From Hybos culiciformis (lineage: Eukaryota; Arthropoda; Insecta; Diptera; Hybotidae), in contig OZ023274.1 in the NCBI GenBank assembly GCA_964007475.1, positions 95,613,750-95,677,749 of the forward strand: a stretch of 64,000 nt of DNA. Direction: 5' to 3'. The notes under the pieces are model-generated. The model saw only the letters and a program-made list of their open reading frames with translations, was not told the origin of the DNA and searched no databases. A program made the position numbers and the translations under genes. Shown piece after piece: positions 1-10,414 of the stretch (its first letter is position 1; each line of letters opens with the position of its first letter).

Positions 1-2543
1 GGTGATTCAATTCATTGTGATGCCGATTCAGATGAAGGTTCAGAGAAATTGTGTGGTACTCCTGTAGCTTATCCGTATTTCATAACTTTTTTCATTTTAT
101 GTTCATTTTTGGTAAGATTTTTCAATGATAATGTACATAGTTTTGACGTTAAATTTTTCAATAATCCTTAATAGATTCTTAATTTATTCGTTGCTGTCAT
201 TATGGATAATTTTGATTATTTAACAAGAGATTGGTCCATTCTTGGTTCTCACCATTTATCTGAGTTTATTACATTATGGTCTGAATATGATCCGGATGCT
301 AAAGGTGGAATAAAACATTTAGATGTTGTTGCATTAATGAGAAAAATATCTCCACCTCTGGGCTTTGGAAAATTATGTCCACATCGAATGGCTTGTAAGC
401 GTCTAATAGCAATGAATATGCCACTTAATTCAGACGGAACTATTTTATTTAACGCAACTTTATTTGCTGTAGTTAGAACATCCTTAAAAATAAAAGTCGA
501 AGGTCATATTGATGATTGTAATGCCGAACTTAGATCAATTATTAAAAAAGTATGGAAAAGAACTAATATGAAAATGTTAGATTTGTGTGTACCTCCACCA
601 GATGGTGATGATGAAGTTACAGTTGGTAAATTTTATGCAACATTTTTAATTCAAGATTATTTCCATCGTTTTAAAAAGCGTAAGGAAATGGCATTAAGAG
701 AAGGACTTCCAGAAGATAATACATTAACATTACAAGCTGGTTTGAGACAATTACATGTCATGGGACCAGAATTAAAACGTGCAATTTCTGGTAATTTAGA
801 TGAATTATTAGAAGAACCTGAGCCAATGCATAGAGTAAGTATAATTATTATTTTTTATTGAAAACAAAATATTATGCTAATACATAATTTATTTAAAATT
901 TTAGCGACCTCATAGTTTATTTGGAACTGTTTTGTCTTCAATTAGAAGAAAAGGTGTTGCACAGTTTTCCCGTAATCACATGAAAGATAAAAAACAACAA
1001 AATGGCAATGTTCAAAATGGTGGTCTTACTCCTGATTCTATGATATATTCTCCAGAGTAAGATATAAATTTTCTTTTCATTTGACTTGCGATAGTGGAAT
1101 TTTTAATTAAAGTGTATTATATATGTGGATAATTATATAAGACTTGAGCTATAAATGTCGTTTTTAGGAATGTTTCTGAAAATATTCAAAAATAAAAAAA
1201 TAATATTTATCAACAATTCAACACACTCAATTTAATTCTGGATTTTTTAAAAATAAAATAAAAATAAAATCGAAATACGTTATTAGGAAATCTACATTAT
1301 ATTAATATTCAATTAATACATTGTACAATTATTAAGTACACAACAGTTAAAAAAAAAAGATATTAAAAATCATATAATGTAGATATATTTCATATGAATA
1401 AATATACAAATTATTTGCATTAAAGTTAGAGAAGTATAAATTAGGAGGCATTAAGACTTTTTATAGTAATATTATATATTATATATACTTACAAATCGCA
1501 TCACTCAAATTCTTTTAGTATATATAGTTTATTTAAATTTAGCTTTATTTATTATCATTCATTTATTGTTCCATTTGGCGGTTAAAATTTCAATAAAGCC
1601 AATACATTTTGTTTTATTTAAAAGCTTTTGCAATATAAAAATTGATTCAAATTTTAACTAAGAAAATTTTAACAAATCTTTTCCAGCAAAATCAATCGTG
1701 AAAAACTTCTACATCCCTATTACGGCGGTAAGAATTTATTTTGAGAATTTTCCTGATTTCATTCAAAATGATATGTTTTTCTAATTTACTATTTGTAAAA
1801 AAAAAAAAATTTAACTTTGTTTGATGACTAATTAATTACATACTTAATAATATATTTAAAAAATCCTTAATAAAACTGGACTGAAACCTCATTAAATGTA
1901 TATATATAAATATATATACATAAATTTTATTTTTTAAATTTCTTTTATTTCATCGAATTATAATGTTTAACGCTTCTTTGTTATGTTTTTTGCTTTTGTT
2001 TTGTTTAAAAATGTTTATCTTATTAAATTTTTTTTTATAAAAAAGAAACTAAAAAATACTTTTTATTTGATAGAGGATGAGCAACCACACGGTGGTACAA
2101 TATCAAGTCGTTTGATGGGTAAATTAGTCCCAAACACAGGAAATTTAACACCTGAATTCGATGTGGTTGGTTCAGCTGAAAATTTAGTTGGGCAAGTAAG
2201 TTCAAAATTATTATTTATATAATAATGCTTTTATAAAAGGAGTAAAAGAAAAACTAAATACTTATTCTGTAGTACAAAAAGCTTAAAAAATATATATATT
2301 TAGGTTTTAGCGGAACAAGGACTTGGGAAATTCTGTGATTCAGAATTTGTAGCTACAACTTCACGTGAAATGCAAGAAGCTTTAAATATGAGTAAAGAAG
2401 AAATGGATTTAGCAGCACATCAACTTTTGCGTAGCATTACACCTTCGAATCAATCGCAATCGAATGGAATTGCAAACAGAAACAGAACCTCACTTCAAAA
2501 TGGTCAACCGGGACCTTTGGTGCTATCTTCACGACGGAAATAA
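1..2543 (+). CDS. Ca-alpha1D: Voltage-gated L-type calcium channel alpha1 subunit, C-terminal part (5' partial)
   Basis: Pore-forming subunit of a plasma-membrane Cav1 channel, giving voltage-dependent Ca2+ entry in nerve and muscle. Exons read from GT-AG sites in a consistent frame: 1-111, 175-834, 905-1056, 1687-1727, 2074-2195, 2304-2543 (stop TAA), 442 codons in the window. The first exon is the end of repeat IV ([15 protein letters not shown]), continuing across a 63-bp intron into [15 protein letters not shown], so the Met at 202 is internal and not a start. Next comes the EF-hand region ([20 protein letters not shown]), pre-IQ, and the IQ calmodulin site ([15 protein letters not shown]), then [20 protein letters not shown]. 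The variable tail ends in LVLSSRRK. The phrases [10 protein letters not shown] and [20 protein letters not shown] are typical of Cav1 rather than Cav2 (cacophony). The symbol is by resemblance to the Drosophila L-type channel as I know it, not by a search. The upstream exons lie outside the window. Confidence 0.95.
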
Positions 2544-2678
2544 TATTAAAATATTTGTTTTATTTTTTTTTTTTTGTATAATTTTGTACTATTAATAACT
2601 ACAATTAAATGCAATTTGTTTTAATGACTTTGTTTATTCTTATAAATTTAAGGAAAATTTATTTTGTTCCAAAAAGAC

Positions 2679-2684
2679 AATAAA
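2679..2684 (+). terminator. Poly(A) signal AATAAA of the calcium-channel gene
   Basis: A canonical AATAAA lies 136 bp downstream of the channel stop codon and is followed by T-rich sequence. It is the first such hexamer after the stop. Confidence 0.6.
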
Positions 2685-2829
2685 ACTTGATTAAATTGAG
2701 TATTTAAAATATTGAATTATATTTTTTTTTAATTAATTAATTCTCTCTCAAAGTTTCTTTTATTTAGGTGGTAAGTATTTACATAGGTTTATAGGTAGGT
2801 ATATAAAGGAAGTACGAGCATTCACAGCT

Positions 2830-3172
2830 GGTTTCTCATTAAGGGTTCTTGAACGGCAAGTCTACCACGACCAGTTTAATATTTGTTACAAATCCATCTG
2901 ATTACGTGGACAGTCAGTTTAATGATCCATTGGTGGAAATCGATGATCATCATCCTCCCATAAGTGTGAAGGTCCAAAGTCTAAAGGGTTATCCTGAATT
3001 TGAAAAATCTTTCTTACGAAACTTTCGCAAATCCAACTTAGCGATTCTTAGAGATCATCAAATCATCGGTGAAAAGAGTCTCAAGGTCTATTATAACTTG
3101 GTTTTATCAAGTATGACTACGGAGTTTCACAGTATTGTTGTCACTCTACTGTACTATATTGTACTATAATAT
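2830..3172 (+). pseudogene. Non-LTR retrotransposon fragment (endonuclease to reverse-transcriptase linker)
   Basis: A short open stretch without a normal ATG reads NGKSTTTSLIFVTNPSDYV, then DPLVEIDDHHPPISVKVQ, then FLRNFRKSNLAILRDHQI. The pattern (L)IFVTNP...DPLVxIDxHHPP followed by NFRK(A/S)N is what I know from the end of the apurinic endonuclease domain and the start of the linker before reverse transcriptase in Jockey-like LINEs. No catalytic reverse-transcriptase motif is present and the ORF ends after about 106 codons, so this is a dead fragment. An AATAAA occurs at about 3249. The family call is by motif memory only. Confidence 0.5.
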
Positions 3173-3460
3173 AAGATAAAAATGTACCTACAACCTATAT
3201 GTACTACAAAATATAACGTAACTTAAAACAAAAAAAACAAAATATTGAAATAAAGCCCGCGTACTGATAGTAAGCCGCCAGCTATTAAATATATTAGCTA
3301 AATTATTATTGCATTGCTCTCACTCCATGTAGTTACAATCACTTTGAAGTCAAATACTTTTCAATGAATAGTACATGAACTTCTGAATAAGATTAAAATT
3401 TAAAAAAAATTATTTGAAATTCGAATTAATGTTTTTTTTTTCAAAACTATTATTAATTTC

Positions 3461-3875
3461 GGTACTTTTCCGTTAGCCGGGCGCTTTTTGCGACTCAAAA
3501 AAATTTTACGGCGCAAATTTGAAAACTTATGGTAATTTAAAATGAATAGTTTTTTCGTGTATCGGGGGACGGCTGCCGCCTCCCCCGAACCCCCTAGGGC
3601 ACCTTTTTTTTTTTTTTTTTTATTTTGCCCTGGCGCGCTTCGCGCGATGCGAATGGGACGGGGACTGTTGTGCAGAAATTTACAGGATACCCGTCCCATT
3701 CGCATCGCGCTAGGGGGTTCGGGGGAGGCGGCAGCCGTCCCCCGATACACGAAAAAACTATTCATTTTAAATCATAAATTTTCAGTAACATTTCTGCGAA
3801 TGACAAAACATAATTAACATGTGCGCCGTAAAATTTTTTGCGCCGCAAAAAGCGCCCGGTTAACGGAAAAGTACC
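3461..3875. mobile_element. GC-rich foldback element (415 bp) with long terminal inverted repeats
   Basis: Ends are inverted: GGTACTTTTCCGTTAGCCGG at the left matches CCGGTTAACGGAAAAGTACC at the right, and the repeat continues through GCGCTTTTTGCG and AAATTTTACGGCGC. A second, nearly perfect inner palindrome pairs about 3540-3599 with 3711-3775 (GTATCGGGGGACGGCTGCCG and its complement). A third small stem (GCGATGCGAATGGGACGGG) surrounds the centre. No transposase ORF is present; ORFs on both strands here are palindrome artefacts. The element is far more GC-rich than its flanks, which suggests recent arrival. No clear target-site duplication was found, so superfamily is undetermined. Confidence 0.8.
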
Positions 3876-3913
3876 TTTATTTCCATTTTTTATTTAATTT
3901 GTTACAAAAATAT

Positions 3914-4401
3914 TAGTGCTTCACCCTTAAAAAAATTTAAAAATTTCAAATTCTGAATTTCAAATTCCTAATGTATTTTGTTAGTGTAAAATTTCAAATT
4001 TTTTTTTGTTGTTGTGAATTTCAAATACACGCCTCAGAGCGTGTATTTGAAATTAACAACAACAAAAAAAAATTTTAAATTCAAGTTCTGTCATTCTAAT
4101 TGTCAAATCAAAAAAAAAAGACATGCCAGATGAAAAAAATTCCGCAAAATTCCTGAGATTTTTTTTGCACAATAATTTTTTGTTCATAATTTTTCCCCAG
4201 TATAATAAAATTCTCTAAATTTAGGGAAAGAAAATCCTACTCTGGCAGCTTTGTTATTAATATTTGAAATTTATGAAAAAAAGTGAAAAAAAGTGTTCAC
4301 CCGAAAACTTTTTTTTGACATTAAATTACACTAACAAAATACATTAGGAATTTGAAATTCAGAATTTGAAATTTTTAAATTTTTTTAAGGGTGAAGCACT
4401 A
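3914..4401. mobile_element. TA-flanked MITE (488 bp), Tc1/mariner-like by target site
   Basis: Inverted ends TA|GTGCTTCACCCTTAAAAA and TTTTTAAGGGTGAAGCAC|TA extend about 70 bp on each side (3916-3987 pairs with 4326-4399, including AATGTATTTTGTTAGTGTA). A central perfect hairpin sits at about 4005-4062 around TACACGC. A TA dinucleotide at each end fits a Tc1/mariner-type target duplication, but TA is frequent in this DNA. There is no coding capacity. It ends about 300 bp upstream of the BOP1 start codon, so it may lie in that gene's promoter region. Confidence 0.75.
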
Positions 4402-4703
4402 TTGAAAAATTAAATACAAAACAAAATATGTACATAATCATTTTAGGGTTACTGAATTTAACACCAGATGGTGTCTGCACTATTAGCCTACCGTGAACAT
4501 TTGGATTTTGTAAACAAAAAAAATAAATAAAAATAAACTTCAATTCAACTACAAATGTCAAGTAAACATTCAACACGTGCGACTTTTGTTAATAAATTTT
4601 AAATTAATTTATTATTAAAATTAAATTTCTTTTATTTTGTTTCTAAATAATTTTTAATTATTTAGTTAAGTTTTAAAAAGAGAAAACATTTTAAATTGAG
4701 AAA

Positions 4704-7700
4704 ATGAAGAAAAAAGCAAATAAAAGAAAACAAGTTGAAGAAGTTAAGGAAATTGAGAAAATAAAAAGTGGCTCTGCTGATTCTTCTGCTGAGTCCGGTA
4801 GTGGTGAAGAAGAAAATAATGAAAATCAGGTTTATTATTTATTTTTTTTCAAAAATGTTTCATGCTTGTTTGCCATTAATGACTGAAGTTTAACCTAGTG
4901 CTAAACCATTAATAATTTGGCCAGATTTGTGTTCCTCTCAGTTAAATACTTCAATTTATCTATTAATTTTTCATTGGAACACAGTTTGTTTGTTCATTCT
5001 AGTGAAGCAAGCAAAACTAGCGCAATGTGCTCTTGTAATTTTTAAATAAGTACCCACCTTCCTATTTTATATTTAATTTGAATTTTTTCTAGATAAATTT
5101 GCTTCAGAAAATACAAAATGAAGAGGTCGATACAACCGACGATGAAGGAATTGTAGAAACATACAAATCTGATACCGATAGTGAATTAAGTTTTGAAAGC
5201 GATGAAGACGGAAACTATAATCGCAAGTCAAACGGTGCGAATCATGAAAATGAAAGTGATGATGACGAAGATGAAGATGACGAAGATGAAGATGAAGTTA
5301 ACAGTGATGATAGTGCAACTGACGATTCGTCTGACAAAAATGATGAAGGTCTTTCTGAGAATGAAATTAGCTCTGAAGAAATCTCCGATAACGATAATGA
5401 ATCTGGAGGTGAAAATAAAAAAGATTTATCAGCTACAAGGCAGTTAGATAATGACAAAGATAAAGAAACAGAAGAAATACCAACATTGGTATTGGCGAAC
5501 AAAATTAACGTACCAAAAGTTGACGGAGAATTTAAAATTTCGAAGAAAAAAAGAATAAAAAAAAAATCTGCTCTACAAGAATTCAAAGAAAAATTAAAAC
5601 AAGACGGAGCAATTTCTAAAACTGAGTACGAAAATTCAGATACGTCTGATGAAGAAGACATAAGGAATACAGTTGGAAATATACCAATTCATTGGTACGA
5701 TGAATATAAACACATCGGTTATGATTGGGATGCTAAGAAAATAATAAAACCTGTGAAAGGTGATCTAATTGATGATTTTCTAAAGAAAATTGAAGATCCA
5801 AATTTCTGGCGAACCGTAAAAGATCCTCAAACTGGTCAAGATATTATTTTATCAGAAGCAGATATTGAGTTGATTAAAAGGATAAATTCTGGTCGAAATC
5901 CTGAAGGTAAGTCTAAGTTGTGTAATAAAAATTATTTGTTATTGCCTTTAAAATTTTAAGTTGTCGTAATTTCAAGTATTCGAGTAAAATGACTATAATT
6001 TTTCTAACTTATTTATTTGTTTCAGGAAATTATAACGAATATGAGCCATGGATTGAATGGTTTAGTTCAGAAGTTGAGAAAATGCCAATCAAAAATATAC
6101 CTGAACATAAAAGATCATTTTTGCCATCAAGCTCAGAAAAGAAAACGGTTTCAAGAATGGTACATGCTCTTAAAATGGGTTGGATGAAATCCCATGCAGA
6201 GCTTGAAAAAGAGAAAAAAGCTAAACGAGGCCCCAAGTTTTACATGCTTTGGGAAACTGACACTAGTCGTGATGATATACGTCGAGTTCATGATCCTATA
6301 TCAGCTCCCAAACGTGATTTACCTGGACATGCAGAATCTTATAATCCTCCACCGGAATATTTGCTTGATGAAAGAGAAATGAAGGAATGGGAAAAGTTGA
6401 AGGAAGAACCACACAAAAGGAAATTACATTTCTTACCACAAAAGTTTAAATCTCTTCGAGAAGTTCCGGCATATTCTCGGTATTTGCGTGAGCGTTTCCT
6501 CAGATGTTTAGATTTGTATTTATGTCCAAGAGCTCGTCGAATGAAATTAAATATTGATGCAGAATATTTGATACCGAAATTACCAAGTCCTAGAGACTTA
6601 CAACCTTTTCCAACTGTTGAGTCTCTTATTTACGTAGGTCACACCGATATTATAAGGACAATTAGCGTTGAACCAAAAGGAGAATATTTGGTTTCAGGTT
6701 CAGATGATATGACAGTAAAAAGTGAGTATGAATTTTTCTTTAATTTATTTATACGTAAATATTTAAATTGCTACTATTAAAATAAAAATGACAAAATTAT
6801 TTTATGATATATTTAATTTTCAACTATCATTAACACTATTAACTTTTTTGCTTTTATTTCTAGTTTGGGAAATCGCAACTGGTCGATGCATTCGAACAAT
6901 TGATACAGGTGATGTTGTTCGTTGTGTTGCGTGGTGTCCAAATTCAAAACTTTCTCTTATCGCTGTTGCAGCTGGTCAACGTTTGCTGTTGATAAATCAT
7001 AAAGTTGGCGATAAAGTAATTATTAAGAAAACTGATGATTTACTTATAGATGCACCAAAATCTGATGAGTTAGAAAGTGATCGAATTAAAGCTGCGGTAC
7101 AATGGGGTGCAGTTACTGATAAAAAAGAATACGAAAAGGGTGTAAGAATAGTTTTAACACACTTCAAACCAATTCGTCAAGTAACATGGCACGGAAGAGG
7201 TGATTATTTTTCCACTGTCATGCCAGAAGGTGCTAATCGTTCTGCATTGATTCATCAATTGTCAAAAAGAAGAACACAGATTCCATTCTCTCGAAGTAAA
7301 GGTTTAATACAATGTGTTCTATTTCATCCCGTGAAACCATGTTTATTCGTAGCTGTAAGAAATTTGTTTTTCTGTCGAAATTCAATATTCAATTTACAGT
7401 ATAATTTTATAATTTACAACTATTTTTTTTTCAGACCCAACATAATATTAGAATTTATGATTTAGTTAAACAAGAGTTATTGAAAAAATTGCTGTCGAAC
7501 TCTAAATGGATTTCTGACATGGCAATTCATCCTAAGGGTGATAATTTATTAGTATCGACATATGATAAAAAAATGTTATGGTTCGATTTAGATTTATCAA
7601 CAAAACCATATCAAACTATGCGTTTACATCGTAATGCTGTTAGATCTGTTGCTTATCATTTAAGATATCCTTTATTTGCGTCGGGAAGCGATGATCAAGC

Positions 7701-8122
7701 TGTGATTGTATCACATGGAATGGTTTACAAGTATGTATTTGAGTTTTTATTGTTTACTTCGAATTTTTTTGCAAATTCAAAAAAAACCTCGAATCACAAA
7801 TAGATCCTTTTTCGTAAAGAAAATTATTTGTGTCAACATTGGATGGATAAAGGCAGTATACGGTAGACGCAATAATCTACATGAAATAAATTGTAAACGA
7901 ACTCCAACTTTAGATTAAACTTTTAAATTTTAAAGTATTATAAAAATATTATTATTTTTTTCTTTTAGTGATCTGCTGCAAAATCCTCTTATTGTTCCGT
8001 TGAAAAAACTTCAAACTCATGAAAAACGAGAAGAGTTTGGAGTCTTAGATGTTGTATGGCATCCAACTCAACCTTGGATTTTTTCAGCTGGTGCTGATGC
8101 TACAATAAGATTGTACACTTAA
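4704..8122 (+). CDS. Bop1: Ribosome biogenesis protein BOP1 (Erb1 homologue)
   Basis: Nucleolar WD40 protein of the PeBoW complex (Pes1-Bop1-WDR12), needed for 27S/32S pre-rRNA processing and 60S subunit assembly. Six exons join in frame: 4704-4829, 5093-5906, 6026-6721, 6864-7354, 7435-7730, 7969-8122 (stop TAA), 858 aa. The start is ATG in AAAATGAAG, with a basic N-terminus ([10 protein letters not shown]). Residues about 45-210 are very acidic (runs of D/E), as in other BOP1 proteins. The BOP1 N-terminal domain follows ([54 protein letters not shown]). WD40 repeats begin at about residue 520: [41 protein letters not shown] and the terminal [12 protein letters not shown]. It is somewhat longer than the ~750-aa human protein because of the acidic N-terminus. 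All introns are GT-AG. Confidence 0.96.
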
Positions 8123-8158
8123 TTTCATTATAGTTAATTTATATTTAGTTATATTTGA

Positions 8159-8168
8159 AATAAATAAA
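8159..8168 (+). terminator. Poly(A) signals (AATAAATAAA) of BOP1
   Basis: Two overlapping AATAAA hexamers occur 37-46 bp after the BOP1 stop codon. Confidence 0.6.
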
Positions 8169-8169
8169 T

Positions 8170-10383
8170 GATTTAAAATAAAATAATTAGTAATTTAAAA
8201 ATTTTATTATGTATTTTAACAAGGCTCTTTAAGTGTTGGATTTCAATCTTTTAACATTCAATCGGATATTCACAGAAGTCGCTGAATCAGTGTTTTTTGT
8301 TTTTGTAGAACTTTTGTAGAATGTTTTATTTTTCCTTATGATTATTAATTGAATATTGAATCAAAAATTTCGAATGATGTTCTTGATTTTTTATTTTTTT
8401 ATTTCGTAGTTGTACATATTTACATAAAGTAAAAGGCCAAATTATCTTTGAAATAAAAAGTTTCTTTTAGCTCTGAAATTTATTAAAACTAAACAAGTCG
8501 ATTTTTGTAGCCTTTGACTTCTCAAAACATTTATTTTTTAATATATTCAGATTTCATCAACATTCTGACTGATATTTAATAAAATCATATTCTAACTTTA
8601 AAAGAAAATAATTTAACGACATAAAATTCTGATGAATAAACTGTTTTATAGCAATCTCATGTACTGAGTATATCAAAAGTATTTTTAATTTTTTCGACCA
8701 CAAAAAATTTCAACAAAAATATATTTGAAATCATTTTTTCCTAATACCTAATTTATTGCATATTTTCAGGCCGGTACATTTGTTTGCATTAATTTGCTAA
8801 AAACAGTATTTGCATTAAATTCGCTTAATACTTTCAAAATTTCCGATAGGTGGCGTTAATTCAATGAAATTATCAGAAAAACTTATTTAATTTTGATTTT
8901 GTTTCTGGGAAATAACTTTTGAACTATGGAAAAAGTTGAACTTATAGTCGAAATACGCGTGTTATAAGAACTCTAGAAGAGCACCTGAACACCAATTTTG
9001 AAAATAATTTAATTTTTCTTTATTATCAGCTCTAGAGTTTTCAAAAGTGATCATTTTGAGCCTATTTTGAACCCTCTTCGTTCAAAAGTTATAGAAGTTA
9101 TAATTTTTTGTTCAATAAAAACAATACTACGGCGAATTCGCCGTTGTGAAAAGAATTAAAATTTATTAAAAAAAATTGTATAACACATTTATATGAAAAA
9201 TTATAACTCTGTCCTTAGGACAGAAATATTATTATTTCTGTGGCACAAATATATTTATCCTATTGCCCCAATTAATTGAAGTGAAGTATATTGTTGGTAT
9301 ACAAAAAGACAAAAAAAAAAGAAACTACCCAAAACAGAACAAGGTGTAAGTATTATAGAAGTGGAAAATTATATAAATTATATTTAAAGCTTATAAAGCT
9401 CATTTTATTATTATTATTATAATTTTTTTTTCGTTGAGAAAATTTCCTTTTCAAGAACAACTGATATGAATTTTCCAAATAACAAAAAAAAATAATAAAC
9501 ACAAAACCGCCATATTGAAAATAATGCTCAAGAAAATCTTCGTGAGAAAATTTTTTTTAGGAAATTTTCATTTCAAATTGGAAATTTACCAATTTTAGAA
9601 AAATTATTATTATTATTATTTTTCTTTTACAATAAACATTCCAATTTCCAACAAATTTTCCATATTTTCATCCTCTCTTCCAAATGAATTTTCTCATTGT
9701 TGTTGTTTTTTTTTTTTTTTGGGAAAATTGGAAAATTCTCTCTGTGCTTAGGAGGTTTAGGAGGCAAAAAAAAAAGTACCTACTGAATTGTCAAAAAAAA
9801 AAAAAACATTATACATTTTTTGTGTATATTTTTGATTTTTTTTTTTTTGGGAGAATTTTATTTAGAATCAAAAAAAAAAAAAACTAATAATACTGAAAAC
9901 TTTCTCTGGTATCGCCCAGCGTAACGGTTCTGTATAGCGTGATGACGGTGGGCGCCCGCGGAAAATGTTAAAAAAAAAAAAAAATATTTAAATTAAATAA
10001 ATTTTTTTTTGAATAACAAAAAAATAATAATAAAAGAAAATAATACAAAATAAAAATTAAATAAATAAATTGCTTTTTAAAAAAAAAAAAAAAATAAAAA
10101 TAAAAATTAATAAATAAATAAATAATTAAATGAATATTCAATTTAAATTTTTCCTAATAAAGAAAATTAAGCAAAAAATGTTTAATACATAAAAAAAAAA
10201 AAAAATAGAAAACGAAAAGCGAAAAACGAAAAACGAAAAAAAAAAAGGAAAACTAAGAAAATCTTTAAACGAAAAAAAAAAAAAAAACATAAGCCTAAAA
10301 ACGCCTACAACTTTCTTTTTCACTTGTTTCGGTCGTTATAAAATTTTTTTTGTTTTTTTTTTTTAGGAAAACTCACGAAAATA

Positions 10384-10414
<31 letters not shown>

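Noticed and set aside
202..861. ORF starting at ATG 202 as a complete 219-aa gene
   Set aside because: The Met is internal to the conserved [11 protein letters not shown] of the calcium channel. The exon starts at 175 and ends at a GTAAGT donor at 835.
3400..3817. Overlapping 91- and 121-aa ORFs on both strands
   Set aside because: They share the same peptide ends because they read through a palindrome; no gene.
5193..5661. Met/Lys-rich plus-strand and Ser-rich minus-strand ORFs
   Set aside because: Shadows of the acidic repeat region of BOP1 exon 2 in other frames.
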